Positions 8,641-17,382 of a stretch of 64,000 bases of DNA are shown in pieces. How positions within the stretch are numbered: position 1 is the first letter of the stretch; every line of letters begins with the position of its first letter. A model generated the notes under the pieces. That model had not been told where the DNA came from. It saw nothing but the letters and a program-made list of their open reading frames with translations, and made no database searches. Position numbers and translations under genes: made by a program. This DNA comes from Haliscomenobacter sp040403615 (GTDB lineage Bacteria; Bacteroidota; Bacteroidia; Chitinophagales; Saprospiraceae), in the NCBI RefSeq assembly GCF_040403615.1, contig NZ_JBBAKG010000008.1:46737-110736 (forward strand), given 5' to 3'.

Positions 8641-10560
8641 ATGGACTTTCTTAAATACCAACTCAAGTCGGTAGAAAAAATCCCGACAAAAGTTTGGGCA
8701 GATGCCCGCGAAGGCTCAAAGCACGTAGCCCAAACCATTGCTTTGGCCATTCGTCAAAGGCAACAGGAAGGTGAAAACATTGTATTGGGCCTCGCTACTG
8801 GCTCCTCCCCTATCCAGGTGTACCAGGAATTGGTACGACTGCACAAAGAGGAAGGCTTGAGTTTCAAGAACGTAATTACCTTCAACCTCGATGAGTATTA
8901 CCCAATGAAGCCGGATGCACAACAAAGTTATGTGCGTTTTATGCGCGAATACCTTTTTGACCACATCGACATCAAGAAAGAGAACATACATATCCCTGAC
9001 GGTACGCTGCCCATTGATCAGGTGGAAGAATATTGCCGCCAGTACGACAAGCAAATAGAATTGCTGGGAGGCATCGATATTCAATTGCTGGGTATTGGCC
9101 GCACCGGACACATTGGTTTCAACGAACCGGGATCGTGGGACACTTCCGATACCCGCATGGTGCGGCTAGATGCCCTGACCCGCCGGGACGCCCTCAAAGA
9201 CTTCCCCAATGAGGAAGATGTGCCTTACCGCGCCATGACCATGGGAATTCGGTCTATTCTCAAGGCCAAGTCCATTCACTTGTTGGCCTGGGGGCAGCAC
9301 AAAGCCGAGGTGGTTAGAAAAGCAGTTGAAGATGAGATTACCCCTTCGGTACCTTCCTCTTTTTTGCAAAAACACCCCAACACCCGTTTTCATGTAGATT
9401 CTGGTGCAGCGGAAGAATTGACCAAGTACCAATCCCCCTGGTTGATTGGCATTTGCAACTGGGACGATGACCTGATTTGCAAAGCGGTCATTTGGCTGTC
9501 GCAAAAAGTAGGCAAGCCGATCCTTAAACTCACCAGTGAGGACTACAACGAACACGGCTTGAGTGATTTGACGCTGGAATATGCCGCAGCATACGAGATC
9601 AATATCAAGATTTTCAACCGTTTGCAGCATACCATCACCGGGTGGCCAGGTGGCAAGCCCAATGCCGATGACTCTACCCGTCCAGAACGTGCCAAACCGG
9701 CCAAGAAGCGGGTGATCATCTTTAGTCCACACCCAGATGACGACGTCATTTCGATGGGCGGAACTTTTTTGCGCCTCGTTGAGCAAGGACACGACGTACA
9801 CGTAGCTTATCAAACTTCGGGCAACATTGCGGTACACGATTACGATGCCTTGCGTTTTGTGGAGTTTTTGCAGGAATACAATGAATCTGGGGCCAACAAT
9901 GGCCACAAGGAAGATTTGGCCAAAAACTACAAGAAGATCCTGAAGTTTTTGCACAATAAGAAGTCGGACGAAATGGACATTGCCGAGTTGCGCTCTGTAA
10001 AAGGACTCATCCGTAGAGGTGAAGCCCGTGCCGGAGCTCGCTCTTGTGGTCTAGACGACGAACACATCCATTTCCTCGATTTGCCATTTTATGAAACAGG
10101 TCGCACCAGAAAAAATCCGGTTGGCGAAGATGATGTAAAGATCATCAACGAACTAATGGCCAAAATCAAACCGCATCAGGTGTTCGCAGCAGGCGACCTG
10201 GCCGATCCACACGGTACCCACCGGGTTTGTTTGGATGCGATCTTCATGTCTTTCGAAGCGCTGAAAGAAGAAGCATGGATGAAAGATTGCTGGTTGTGGT
10301 TGTACCGGGGTGCTTGGCACGAATGGTCTACCCACGAAATTGAAATGGCGGTGCCGATCAGTCCAGAGCAGTTGCTCAAAAAGCGCCGGGCCATCTTTAT
10401 GCACCAGTCGCAAAAAGACCGTCCACCATTCCCTGGCAATGATGAACGGGAGTTTTGGCAACGCGCCGAAGACCGCAACCGGGATACGGCTCATATTTAC
10501 CGCCAACTGGGTTTGGCAGAGTACGAAGCAATTGAAGCATTCCGCCGCTGGAAGTTTTAA
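8641..10560 (+). CDS. nagB: Glucosamine-6-phosphate deaminase fused to a PIG-L/LmbE-type deacetylase
   Basis: 639 aa, more than twice the length of a plain NagB. The N-terminal half is NagB: LGLATGSSPIQVYQELV (phosphate loop), FNLDEYYPM (catalytic Asp) and GIGRTGHIGFNEPGS. From about residue 355 a PIG-L domain begins with the zinc motif SPHPDDDVISMGG and continues to its histidine region (GDLADPHGTHR near 518). NagB converts glucosamine-6-P to fructose-6-P and ammonia. PIG-L enzymes remove acetyl groups from GlcNAc-type substrates. No nagA deacetylase gene is nearby, so this fusion might do both steps; that is inference. The fusion architecture itself occurs in other Bacteroidota. It lies in an operon after the ROK kinase. 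Confidence 0.93.
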   Translation: MDFLKYQLKSVEKIPTKVWADAREGSKHVAQTIALAIRQRQQEGENIVLGLATGSSPIQVYQELVRLHKEEGLSFKNVITFNLDEYYPMKPDAQQSYVRFMREYLFDHIDIKKENIHIPDGTLPIDQVEEYCRQYDKQIELLGGIDIQLLGIGRTGHIGFNEPGSWDTSDTRMVRLDALTRRDALKDFPNEEDVPYRAMTMGIRSILKAKSIHLLAWGQHKAEVVRKAVEDEITPSVPSSFLQKHPNTRFHVDSGAAEELTKYQSPWLIGICNWDDDLICKAVIWLSQKVGKPILKLTSEDYNEHGLSDLTLEYAAAYEINIKIFNRLQHTITGWPGGKPNADDSTRPERAKPAKKRVIIFSPHPDDDVISMGGTFLRLVEQGHDVHVAYQTSGNIAVHDYDALRFVEFLQEYNESGANNGHKEDLAKNYKKILKFLHNKKSDEMDIAELRSVKGLIRRGEARAGARSCGLDDEHIHFLDLPFYETGRTRKNPVGEDDVKIINELMAKIKPHQVFAAGDLADPHGTHRVCLDAIFMSFEALKEEAWMKDCWLWLYRGAWHEWSTHEIEMAVPISPEQLLKKRRAIFMHQSQKDRPPFPGNDEREFWQRAEDRNRDTAHIYRQLGLAEYEAIEAFRRWKF

Positions 10561-10580
10561 TGTCTGTATAGATCTCATTA

Positions 10581-10614
10581 TAAGTAGGGACGTGATAAAT
10601 CGCGTCTCTACTTA
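10581..10614. repeat. Interspersed hairpin of the GTAGRGACGYGAT type
   Basis: Inverted repeat TAAGTAGGGACG ... CGTCTCTACTTA around a GATaaATC centre. It lies between nagB and the hexosaminidase gene. Hairpins reading (G)TAGAGACGCGAT-ATCGCGTCTCTA recur in many Bacteroidota and cyanobacterial intergenic regions. A decayed relative is at 26958-26985 in this window. Confidence 0.65.
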
Positions 10615-10659
10615 ACCTATTTTAGACTACGCCCGAGCGATTTTTTTAAACCAGATTGC

Positions 10660-12933
10660 ATGAAATATTTAATTGGCTTGTTGCTGATATTGTTCAGTTG
10701 GGGCTACATTCTTGCCCAATCTCTTCCCATTATCCCCCTCCCACAACAAATTACTGCCAAGTCAGGGCAATTTGTTGTGAGTAGTCAAACCAATATTCGT
10801 TTTGACTTGGGAAACGAGAACGTAGGCCTTGCCGCAAGCTATTTCAATCAATGGCTCAACAGTTACGCGGGATACAGCCTTGCATTTGGAAAAGCAGAGA
10901 AGAATACCATTATTCTGGAACTTAGCCCCAACGTGCAACTAGCGGAAGGTTACTCCCTCCAAATCACTCCAGATCAAATCAAAATCCAGGCCTGGCAGCC
11001 AGCCGGTTTGTTTTATGGCATTCAATCGTTGATTCAGTTGTTTCCGGTTAGGGCCACAGGGCAAAGCAGCTTACCCTGCGTTGACATCCAGGATCAGCCT
11101 GCTTTTGGTTACCGGGGCGTCATGCTGGATGTAGGCCGCTACTTCTTTGGGCCCGAACAGGTGAAATCCTTTATCGATATGTTGGCTCGGTACAAAATCA
11201 ATCGCTTTCATTGGCACCTGACCGAAGATCAGGGCTGGCGCATCGAAATCAAAAAGTACCCTAAACTGCAAGAAATTTCCGCCTGGCGCAATGAAACCCT
11301 GGTTGGAAAACTAAGCAACGATGCCCCAAAAAAATTTGATGGGCAAAAGCATGGTGGTTTTTATACCCAGGAAGAGGTCAAGGACATTGTAGAATATGCC
11401 CGTCAGCGCTTCATTACGATTATTCCCGAGATTGAAATGCCGGGACATGCACAGGCTGCCATTGCTGCCTATCCCGAATTGGGATGTACAGATCAAAAAT
11501 TGGGAGTAGCGACCTATTGGGGCGTTTCTAAAAATGTATTTTGCCCCAATGAAGCCACTTTCAAATTTTTGGAAGATGTTTTGAGTGAGGTAATCCCTTT
11601 GTTTCCCAGCCCGTACATCCACATTGGTGGAGATGAATGCCCCAAGGATCAATGGAAGACCAATGCGGTGGCGCAGGAGATCATCAAGCGGGAAAAACTC
11701 AAGGATGAGCATGAATTGCAAAGCTATTTCATCCGGCGTATTGAAAAATACTTGAACCAGCACGGCAAACAAATCATTGGTTGGGACGAGATTTTAGAGG
11801 GGGGCCTGGCTCCCAATGCTACGGTAATGTCTTGGCGGGGCACAGAAGGCGGCATCGAAGCCGCCAAGCAAAACCATACCGTCATCATGACGCCTACCTC
11901 TTATTGCTACATTGATTACTACCAGTCCTTGCATCCCGACGAACCCTTGGCCATTGGCGGATACTTACCCCTGAAAAAGGTATACAGTTACAACCCCATT
12001 CCGAAAGAACTGAATGCAGAACAGGCCAAATACATTCTGGGCGCCCAAGCCAACTTGTGGACGGAATACATCAAAGAACCCTCCAAATTGCAATACATGG
12101 CCAATCCCAGAGTACAGGCATTGGCCGAAGTGACCTGGTCTGGCGAAGCACAAAAGAACTTTCCAGATTTTGTGAATCGACTGCTTACGCACCAGCAAGT
12201 CTGGAAAAGAGAGGGCTACAATTTTGGAAACCACCTCTTTGATATTGACGTTCAAGCTGCCGCCGAAGGAAATGGGGTAAAAATAAACGCATCCAATCCG
12301 TCCCAACAAGGCACAATTCGGTATTCCAGCAATGGCTCCTCCCCTACTGTGACTAGCCCAGCTATTGGCAATAAACTTGACTTAAATCAAACTGGAACCT
12401 ACGTGTTTCAATCCTTCCTGGACGGACAAGCGATTGGCCGTTCTGCCAAACTGGAACTCAACTTTCACCGTGCAGCGGGTAAAAAAATCACCTTGAGTAC
12501 CCCTCCATCACCTCAGTACAGTGGATCAGGCAATGGATCCTTGATCAATGGCGTGGTTGGCAGCAACCTACGGTTCAATGATGCAGAATGGCTGGGATTT
12601 TCTGGAAAAGACTTGGTTGCGGTAATCGACCTAGGCAAAGCTACTGCGGTAAAAGCCGTTAAGCTGCGTTTTTTCAGTAGCGCGGGCCAATGGGTGTATG
12701 CGCCTAAAGCCGTGAAATTGAGCTGGAGCAACGATGAAAATCGTTTTGAAAAATCCCAAAGCAGCACCATCGCTGCGGGTAAAGACAACATTGTTGCACC
12801 AACCATAGCATTAAAAAAGGCCAAAGCGCGTTACCTCAAGCTAGAAATCAGCAATTTTGGGGAAATCCCAGCGGGCGCACCCGGTGCAGGAAATCGTTCC
12901 TGGCTCTTTGTTGATGAAATCATTGTGGAATAA
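10660..12933 (+). CDS. Secreted beta-N-acetylhexosaminidase, GH20
   Basis: 757 aa, with a signal peptide (MKYLIGLLLILFSWGYILAQ). A GH20 N-terminal alpha/beta domain (about 22-140) precedes the GH20 barrel, which carries the catalytic Asp-Glu pair in HIGGDECPKDQW (near 325) and starts with FGYRGVMLDVGRYF. An Ig-like or chitobiase C-terminal region (about 530-610) and a discoidin/CBM32-like domain (about 620-757) follow. It releases terminal GlcNAc or GalNAc from chitooligosaccharides or glycoconjugates outside the cytoplasm, feeding the kinase and NagB upstream. It lies about 100 bp after nagB on the same strand and is probably co-regulated. Confidence 0.93.
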   Translation: MKYLIGLLLILFSWGYILAQSLPIIPLPQQITAKSGQFVVSSQTNIRFDLGNENVGLAASYFNQWLNSYAGYSLAFGKAEKNTIILELSPNVQLAEGYSLQITPDQIKIQAWQPAGLFYGIQSLIQLFPVRATGQSSLPCVDIQDQPAFGYRGVMLDVGRYFFGPEQVKSFIDMLARYKINRFHWHLTEDQGWRIEIKKYPKLQEISAWRNETLVGKLSNDAPKKFDGQKHGGFYTQEEVKDIVEYARQRFITIIPEIEMPGHAQAAIAAYPELGCTDQKLGVATYWGVSKNVFCPNEATFKFLEDVLSEVIPLFPSPYIHIGGDECPKDQWKTNAVAQEIIKREKLKDEHELQSYFIRRIEKYLNQHGKQIIGWDEILEGGLAPNATVMSWRGTEGGIEAAKQNHTVIMTPTSYCYIDYYQSLHPDEPLAIGGYLPLKKVYSYNPIPKELNAEQAKYILGAQANLWTEYIKEPSKLQYMANPRVQALAEVTWSGEAQKNFPDFVNRLLTHQQVWKREGYNFGNHLFDIDVQAAAEGNGVKINASNPSQQGTIRYSSNGSSPTVTSPAIGNKLDLNQTGTYVFQSFLDGQAIGRSAKLELNFHRAAGKKITLSTPPSPQYSGSGNGSLINGVVGSNLRFNDAEWLGFSGKDLVAVIDLGKATAVKAVKLRFFSSAGQWVYAPKAVKLSWSNDENRFEKSQSSTIAAGKDNIVAPTIALKKAKARYLKLEISNFGEIPAGAPGAGNRSWLFVDEIIVE

Positions 12934-12957
12934 TCACTTGATTGATACCTGGAGAAG

Positions 12958-12980
12958 AAGGCTTTTTTCGTAGCCTTTTT
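12958..12980 (+). terminator. Intrinsic terminator after the GH20 gene
   Basis: AAGGCT, 8-nt loop, AGCCTT followed by TTT. It is nested inside a wider dyad (GGAGAAGA at 12951 with TCTTCTCC downstream) and lies 24 nt after the GH20 stop. Confidence 0.7.
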
Positions 12981-13024
12981 ATCGTCCACCCTCTTCTCCG
13001 GGCAACAATCCTTAATCATAGATC

Positions 13025-13321
13025 ATGCACGGCATCACGAGCAAAACACTAGACGACGTTTACCGCGAATTGGAAAGCATTCAGGTAGACGACCATGCTT
13101 TTGGCACCATCGCCAATTTATTGGATGAATCCATCACCTTAACTTCCAAGATTTGTCCACGCAACAGCTACGCCATGAGCGCATTGGAAAAAATATGGAA
13201 GCAAAAACTCCAAAAAGCTGGTGAAATTGAAAAGCACCTCCCCTCTCATCTTACCGAATTGGATGAAGTGCGCAAGGGGCTGATGATGGAGATCTACTCG
13301 AATTTGTATTTTGGGATTTGA
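13025..13321 (+). CDS. Small conserved-looking protein of unknown function
   Basis: 98 aa, ATG start, no signal peptide or membrane segment. It is predicted mostly helical (LDDVYRELESIQVDDHAF; ALEKIWKQKLQKAGEIEKHL) with charged amphipathic stretches, so a small cytoplasmic helical bundle is likely. It follows the GH20 terminator and ends just before a 131-bp palindrome. I do not recognise a family. Confidence 0.6.
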   Translation: MHGITSKTLDDVYRELESIQVDDHAFGTIANLLDESITLTSKICPRNSYAMSALEKIWKQKLQKAGEIEKHLPSHLTELDEVRKGLMMEIYSNLYFGI

Positions 13322-13327
13322 TTTGGG

Positions 13328-13458
13328 GGCAGCTTCGCTGCTGTTTTATTCTACCACCTCAGTCACTTTAGAATCACCTAAGAAAATGCATTGACTTAGG
13401 TGACCCTTAGGTGTCTCAAGTGCCTAAGGTGGTGGAATAAAACAGCAGCGAAGCTGCC
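13328..13458. repeat. 131-bp near-perfect palindrome, GCAGCTTCGCTGC family
   Basis: Arms of 32 bp (13328-13359 and 13427-13458) differ at one base; they begin GGCAGCTTCGCTGCTG and end in CCACCT/AGGTGG. The centre holds a second hairpin, TCACCTAAG (13374-13382) with CTTAGGTGA (13395-13403). It lies between convergent genes and could end transcription from both sides. A relative is at 63248-63329 and shares both the outer core and the CCACCTTAGG inner core. Confidence 0.85.
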
Positions 13459-13463
13459 ACGCA

Positions 13464-15314
13464 TCACTTTTTCCAAATTTTAGCTACACTCCCACTTGCC
13501 CCCGCTTGTGCCCGCACCAGCAACAAACCTTCAGCTCCAGCAGGGATATTCAGCTCAAACTCATGTTCACCAGCACCCATTTGGCCCTGAAAAACTGTGG
13601 AGATTTTTTGACCCAACAGGTTGTACACCTCAATCTGGATTGGTAGCGCTTCTTCCAGGCTCAAATTGATTCGAGCACCATCCTGATAGATCGAGGGAAC
13701 TTGCATTTTTAAATCTTTGGTTGACAAAGGATTCTTTGTAGAGGTTGCTACTCCTCTGGCTCGATCCCAGTAATCACTTTTTTGGGTACGTAGTCCTTCC
13801 CCACTTACTACTGGTGACTTGATGTCGATGTAGGAGTCTTTTTGCCAATCATACGTTGGCCATACGGTAATGCCTGTACCGTTGGGGTTTCCGGTGCGGG
13901 CAAAGTTGGTCCAGTAGTCCAGGAACGCTTTGGCTACAACTTTGTCGTTGTTGTTGTAGGAGGCACTTTTGCCGTAATTCGTGTCTTCTATGGTTTGAAA
14001 CAAATAAGGCAATTCCAGGCCATGAGTGCTGCCATAAAAACTGCCCAACCCAGCCTGAGCGTGGGAAAAGAAGTAACGCCATACGGGTTCCGTTTGTGCC
14101 AAATCCATACCACGTGCCAGCCGACGCGCAGGAGCGGTAAACTGGGCATCGGTCAGGGCTTGAATGTACGATTGTCTGGCTTGGGCATTGGTTGTTCCTG
14201 GCGGGTAAAGACTCAATCCTTCTGCTTCGTATGCGTTGGGCACATAAGAGGCAAATAAGGTACGGACCTGAGCAGGCGTAACCACCAATGGGCTAAAGGC
14301 CGCCATTTCATCAGCATTGGAACCCATCAATACAGGCATTCGGTTGTGTTGTCCCGTTACAATGGTGAGCGCAGGGTCTTTGGGCAGCACAATTCCGTCT
14401 ACTACTGGCCCCCAGCCCAGGCTCACCTTGCCCCCAGCCAAAGGATTGTCCAGAACGGAAATGATTTTATCAACAGGCAGCGCATTCAAGCAAGCCAATT
14501 GTTGCTCCAAAGTGCCCGTGGTGCAACCCATCGAAGTGGCAAAGGATTTTCCATTTGATTCGGCGAGCGCATAAGGGCTAGCCACTGGAGAACCACTTTG
14601 AATCCCCGCTCGGTGAAACAAACCTTTGGCAGAAGGAACTGCGAGTAACACCGAAGTATTTACGGCCCCAGCTGATTCTCCAAAAACCATGACGTTGTTG
14701 GGATCTCCACCAAATGCGGCAATATTGCTTTTGACCCACTCCAGCGCGAGGATTTGATCCATGGTACCGTAATTTCCCGAGGTTTTGCTTGCACCCTTGG
14801 CAAGCGCAGGATGTGCCAAAAAGCCCAATGGCCCCAGGCGGTAGTTGATGGTCACTACTACGACATCTTTGCGCGAAGCGATGTATTTTCCGGTGTACAG
14901 CAAAGCGCCATTGACGCTTTCGGTGGCCGAACCCTGCTGATTGCCTCCACCGTGGATGAAAAACATCACGGGGCGAGATCCCGTCAGGGCAGGAGTCCAC
15001 ACATTGAGGTAAAGGCAGTCTTCCACCCCTTCGGTGACGGAAGTGTCTGGTTTGGTGGATTCAAAATTCTTTTGAGGGCATTTTGGCGCAAAAGTCGTGG
15101 CCATACGGGTGACCGTCCAGGGGCTGGGAGGTTGGGGAGCATTCCAACGCAAATTTCCAACGGGTGGCTTGGCGTAGGGAATGCCTTTGAAACTGAGGAT
15201 TCCCTCCTCAGTTCCCCCTTGAATGGGGCCGAAAGAGGTGTTGACTGAGGTTTGAGCAGTAAGGAGCAAACTCCAGGTGATCAAAAATAGGAAGAGTGGA
15301 AAATTCTTGTGCAT
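13464..15314 (-). CDS. Secreted type-B carboxylesterase with T9SS sorting domain
   Basis: 616 aa from the ATG at 15314, which opens on a signal peptide (MHKNFPLFLFLITWSLLLTA); the frame is open 48 codons upstream without family sequence. It is an alpha/beta hydrolase of the carboxylesterase type-B/para-nitrobenzyl esterase family, with the oxyanion loop FIHGGGNQQGS, nucleophile elbow GESAGAV (Ser near 212) and catalytic His in GSTHGLELPYLF. The last 85 residues form a type A Por-secretion domain (IEVYNLLGQKI, a typical beta-strand motif), which directs export across the outer membrane by the type IX system. The ester substrate is not predictable. It is transcribed alone. Confidence 0.9.
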   Translation of the reverse strand: MHKNFPLFLFLITWSLLLTAQTSVNTSFGPIQGGTEEGILSFKGIPYAKPPVGNLRWNAPQPPSPWTVTRMATTFAPKCPQKNFESTKPDTSVTEGVEDCLYLNVWTPALTGSRPVMFFIHGGGNQQGSATESVNGALLYTGKYIASRKDVVVVTINYRLGPLGFLAHPALAKGASKTSGNYGTMDQILALEWVKSNIAAFGGDPNNVMVFGESAGAVNTSVLLAVPSAKGLFHRAGIQSGSPVASPYALAESNGKSFATSMGCTTGTLEQQLACLNALPVDKIISVLDNPLAGGKVSLGWGPVVDGIVLPKDPALTIVTGQHNRMPVLMGSNADEMAAFSPLVVTPAQVRTLFASYVPNAYEAEGLSLYPPGTTNAQARQSYIQALTDAQFTAPARRLARGMDLAQTEPVWRYFFSHAQAGLGSFYGSTHGLELPYLFQTIEDTNYGKSASYNNNDKVVAKAFLDYWTNFARTGNPNGTGITVWPTYDWQKDSYIDIKSPVVSGEGLRTQKSDYWDRARGVATSTKNPLSTKDLKMQVPSIYQDGARINLSLEEALPIQIEVYNLLGQKISTVFQGQMGAGEHEFELNIPAGAEGLLLVRAQAGASGSVAKIWKK

Positions 15315-15531
15315 AGGTTTGGGTTTTGGCAACTTTGACCATCCATGCACAAGAAAGTTTAATCTGGAAGAAGTTACTATTAATATTTTTTGACAAACTT
15401 TGTCGTCAACACGTAAGTTTCTTATCGTCTTAATTGTAATACTCTTCTTGATTATCAATCATTTCCGTTGATTTAGAATGAGCTGTGAAAATAAATCATC
15501 GGGTCGAACAATCCCCTATTTGAATTTGAAA

Positions 15532-16167
15532 TCAGTTTTTGGGATTTTGAATACGGCTAAGTTGACAAGTGGTTTTATAGCTGTGCCGAGGATCGGAGCT
15601 GCTCCAAAAACTGGAACCATCCGCTTTGAAATAGGCGAAGCCCAACTGAAGAGACATCTTGTCTTCGCTCCAATTCCCGGATTCAATCAGGTTGATGCAA
15701 AAATTGGGTTGCAGACGTGTTTTTTCCTCTTCAGCCCGAAAGCCCATTTTCAACTGGTGAAAATCCTCTTTTCCCACTGAGCCCGAAAGGAGGTAATCTT
15801 CTATCCCCAATCGGCTTTTCACTTGGGCTTTGCCTTCAAACATACGCTTTTCAGAAGTCGAGCCCAAGCCCCCCCGGGTTCGCCGACGGTGTGATCTTGA
15901 GGCTTTTTTTCTCCGGTCTGCATCGCTGAGGGGGACAAAAACTTCCAAGACCATGGATTTTTCAATCCCGTCTGGATCTTTGAATTTTCCTTGCCAGCTA
16001 CCAACCAACAATTTGGCGTTTTTATCGCGATTGTAGGCCCAAGGTCTGACCTGGTAATCCCGCCAATAGCTGTATTGATAATCGCATTCATACATGCCCC
16101 AACTGAGCAAAATGGCTACCAGAAGGTACGGCAAGCAACCAATTAGTTTGTTTTTATTCGATGCCAT
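15532..16167 (-). CDS. Hypothetical membrane-anchored protein
   Basis: 211 aa. One N-terminal hydrophobic segment (LIGCLPYLLVAILLSWGMY, residues 8-26) would act as a membrane anchor or uncleaved signal; the remainder is probably periplasmic. There is a basic patch around residues 85-100 (RRKKASRSHRRRTRGG). The sequence has no catalytic motif I recognise. It lies 20 bp downstream of the bicupin gene on the same strand, so the two are probably co-transcribed. Confidence 0.6.
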   Translation of the reverse strand: MASNKNKLIGCLPYLLVAILLSWGMYECDYQYSYWRDYQVRPWAYNRDKNAKLLVGSWQGKFKDPDGIEKSMVLEVFVPLSDADRRKKASRSHRRRTRGGLGSTSEKRMFEGKAQVKSRLGIEDYLLSGSVGKEDFHQLKMGFRAEEEKTRLQPNFCINLIESGNWSEDKMSLQLGFAYFKADGSSFWSSSDPRHSYKTTCQLSRIQNPKN

Positions 16168-16187
16168 AGTTGTACATTTTCAAAGGA

Positions 16188-17216
16188 TTAAAATTGGAGT
16201 GGCGCACCTACCACTTTCATATCGTGTGCCAAAAATGGATCTGTTCCGGCTGGTAAAGTTACATTTCCACCAATAGACCTGAAAAAGTCTTCCATTTTTC
16301 CCGCAGGGGTAAAGAAAAAAAGCAATTTACCGGTATCGGATAGCTGGGCAAAAGTGTGGGGTACTGTTCTGGGTAAAAAAATCATATCGCCTTTGAGCAA
16401 TTCAAATTTTTCCTTGCCACATTGAAACAGGTAGCGCCCTTCTGAAACGTAAAACACCTCATCCTGATGGGGGTGAATGTGCAGAGGTGGTCCTCCTTTG
16501 GTGACCCCCTTGTATTCAAAAATGGACAGTTCATTGCCGGTATCTTTTCCCGATACTTTGATGTCATTGGCATTGACCCCATCAATGAGGGTGGTTTCTT
16601 TGAAGCGTCCTTTATTTGCCCTGACCACAAAACCTTTGCTGGGTAGATCGATCAAGGTATGTTGATCCGTAGCAGAAATGGAGGGGCCGTAGTTTTGAAT
16701 GGAACAGTCTTTACCAAGTTTCTCGTACTGTGCCTTACTCGCCTTACCATCCCACTTGGTCAATTGCAGAAAAAACTCTTCCATTTTTCCCGCAGGCTGT
16801 AAAAAGTAAAACAATTGACCCCGATCTGAAATTTGTACCCAGGTATGCGGGATGGTGCGGGGTAAAAAGATCAAGTCGCCGTTCTTCAATAAGGTCTTTT
16901 CATCCCCAACTTGAAAGACATACTCCCCTTCCAATACGAAGAATACCTCGTCCTGAAACTGGTGGGCATGGTAACTGGGACCAACTTTTTCCACCCCTAC
17001 GTACTCGAAAGTGGACAATTTGCCCTTGGTGTCTTTAGAAGACAATTTTAGGTCGTTGGGATTGATACCGTGAAAAGGCGTTGGCTGATTAAAGCGACTG
17101 GCTTTGGCCCTGACCACCAGCGCTTTCCCAGGGGAGCTATTCACAAAGGCTTCATTGGCAAAAGCAAAGGCAGGGAAGGAGACCAGCGTTGTATACACAA
17201 AATTGCGTCGGTTCAT
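16188..17216 (-). CDS. Exported bicupin protein
   Basis: 342 aa with an N-terminal signal (MNRRNFVYTTLVSFPAFAFA). Two homologous cupin domains follow, the first around residues 60-140 (HAHQFQDEVFFVLEGEY, then GDLIFLPRTIPHTW) and the second around 225-305 (HIHPHQDEVFYVSEGRY, then GDMIFLPRTVPHTF). Both retain the His-His-Glu-His metal-binding pattern. Bicupins of this kind include quercetin dioxygenase-like and sugar-binding proteins; the substrate here is unknown. The two domains clearly arose by internal duplication. The promoter region carries a strong dyad (17234-17267). Confidence 0.82.
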   Translation of the reverse strand: MNRRNFVYTTLVSFPAFAFANEAFVNSSPGKALVVRAKASRFNQPTPFHGINPNDLKLSSKDTKGKLSTFEYVGVEKVGPSYHAHQFQDEVFFVLEGEYVFQVGDEKTLLKNGDLIFLPRTIPHTWVQISDRGQLFYFLQPAGKMEEFFLQLTKWDGKASKAQYEKLGKDCSIQNYGPSISATDQHTLIDLPSKGFVVRANKGRFKETTLIDGVNANDIKVSGKDTGNELSIFEYKGVTKGGPPLHIHPHQDEVFYVSEGRYLFQCGKEKFELLKGDMIFLPRTVPHTFAQLSDTGKLLFFFTPAGKMEDFFRSIGGNVTLPAGTDPFLAHDMKVVGAPLQF

Positions 17217-17233
17217 TGTAGTTGCATTTAAAA

Positions 17234-17267
17234 TTGGAACTTAACCTAACCGTTAAGTATGTTCCAA
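17234..17267. promoter_or_regulatory. Operator-like dyad at the bicupin promoter
   Basis: TTGGAAC (17234-17240) pairs with GTTCCAA (17261-17267), and CTTAAC (17240-17245) with GTTAAG (17252-17257). The dyad starts 18 nt upstream of the bicupin ATG and overlaps the predicted -7 element and transcription start. This suggests a repressor site, or less likely a leader hairpin. Confidence 0.5.
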
Positions 17268-17295
17268 AACTACACGTAAGCAAGCGAGTGCTCAA
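17265..17295 (-). promoter_or_regulatory. Predicted promoter of the bicupin gene
   Basis: On the minus strand TTG (17295-17293), 20 nt, then TAGTTTTG (17272-17265), fitting -33 TTG / -7 TAnnTTTG. The ATG is 48 nt downstream. Confidence 0.5.
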
Positions 17296-17382
17296 GTCCC
17301 GCTCGATAAACTACATTTTTTATCGCTAAACGACAGCATAAGCGAGCCGGGTTGGCTACATTTGGGGAAAAGAAGCAATAGG

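Noticed and set aside
9166..9954. Minus-strand frame of 262 aa over nagB
   Set aside because: Antisense to both NagB and PIG-L motifs, with low-complexity composition typical of a shadow frame.
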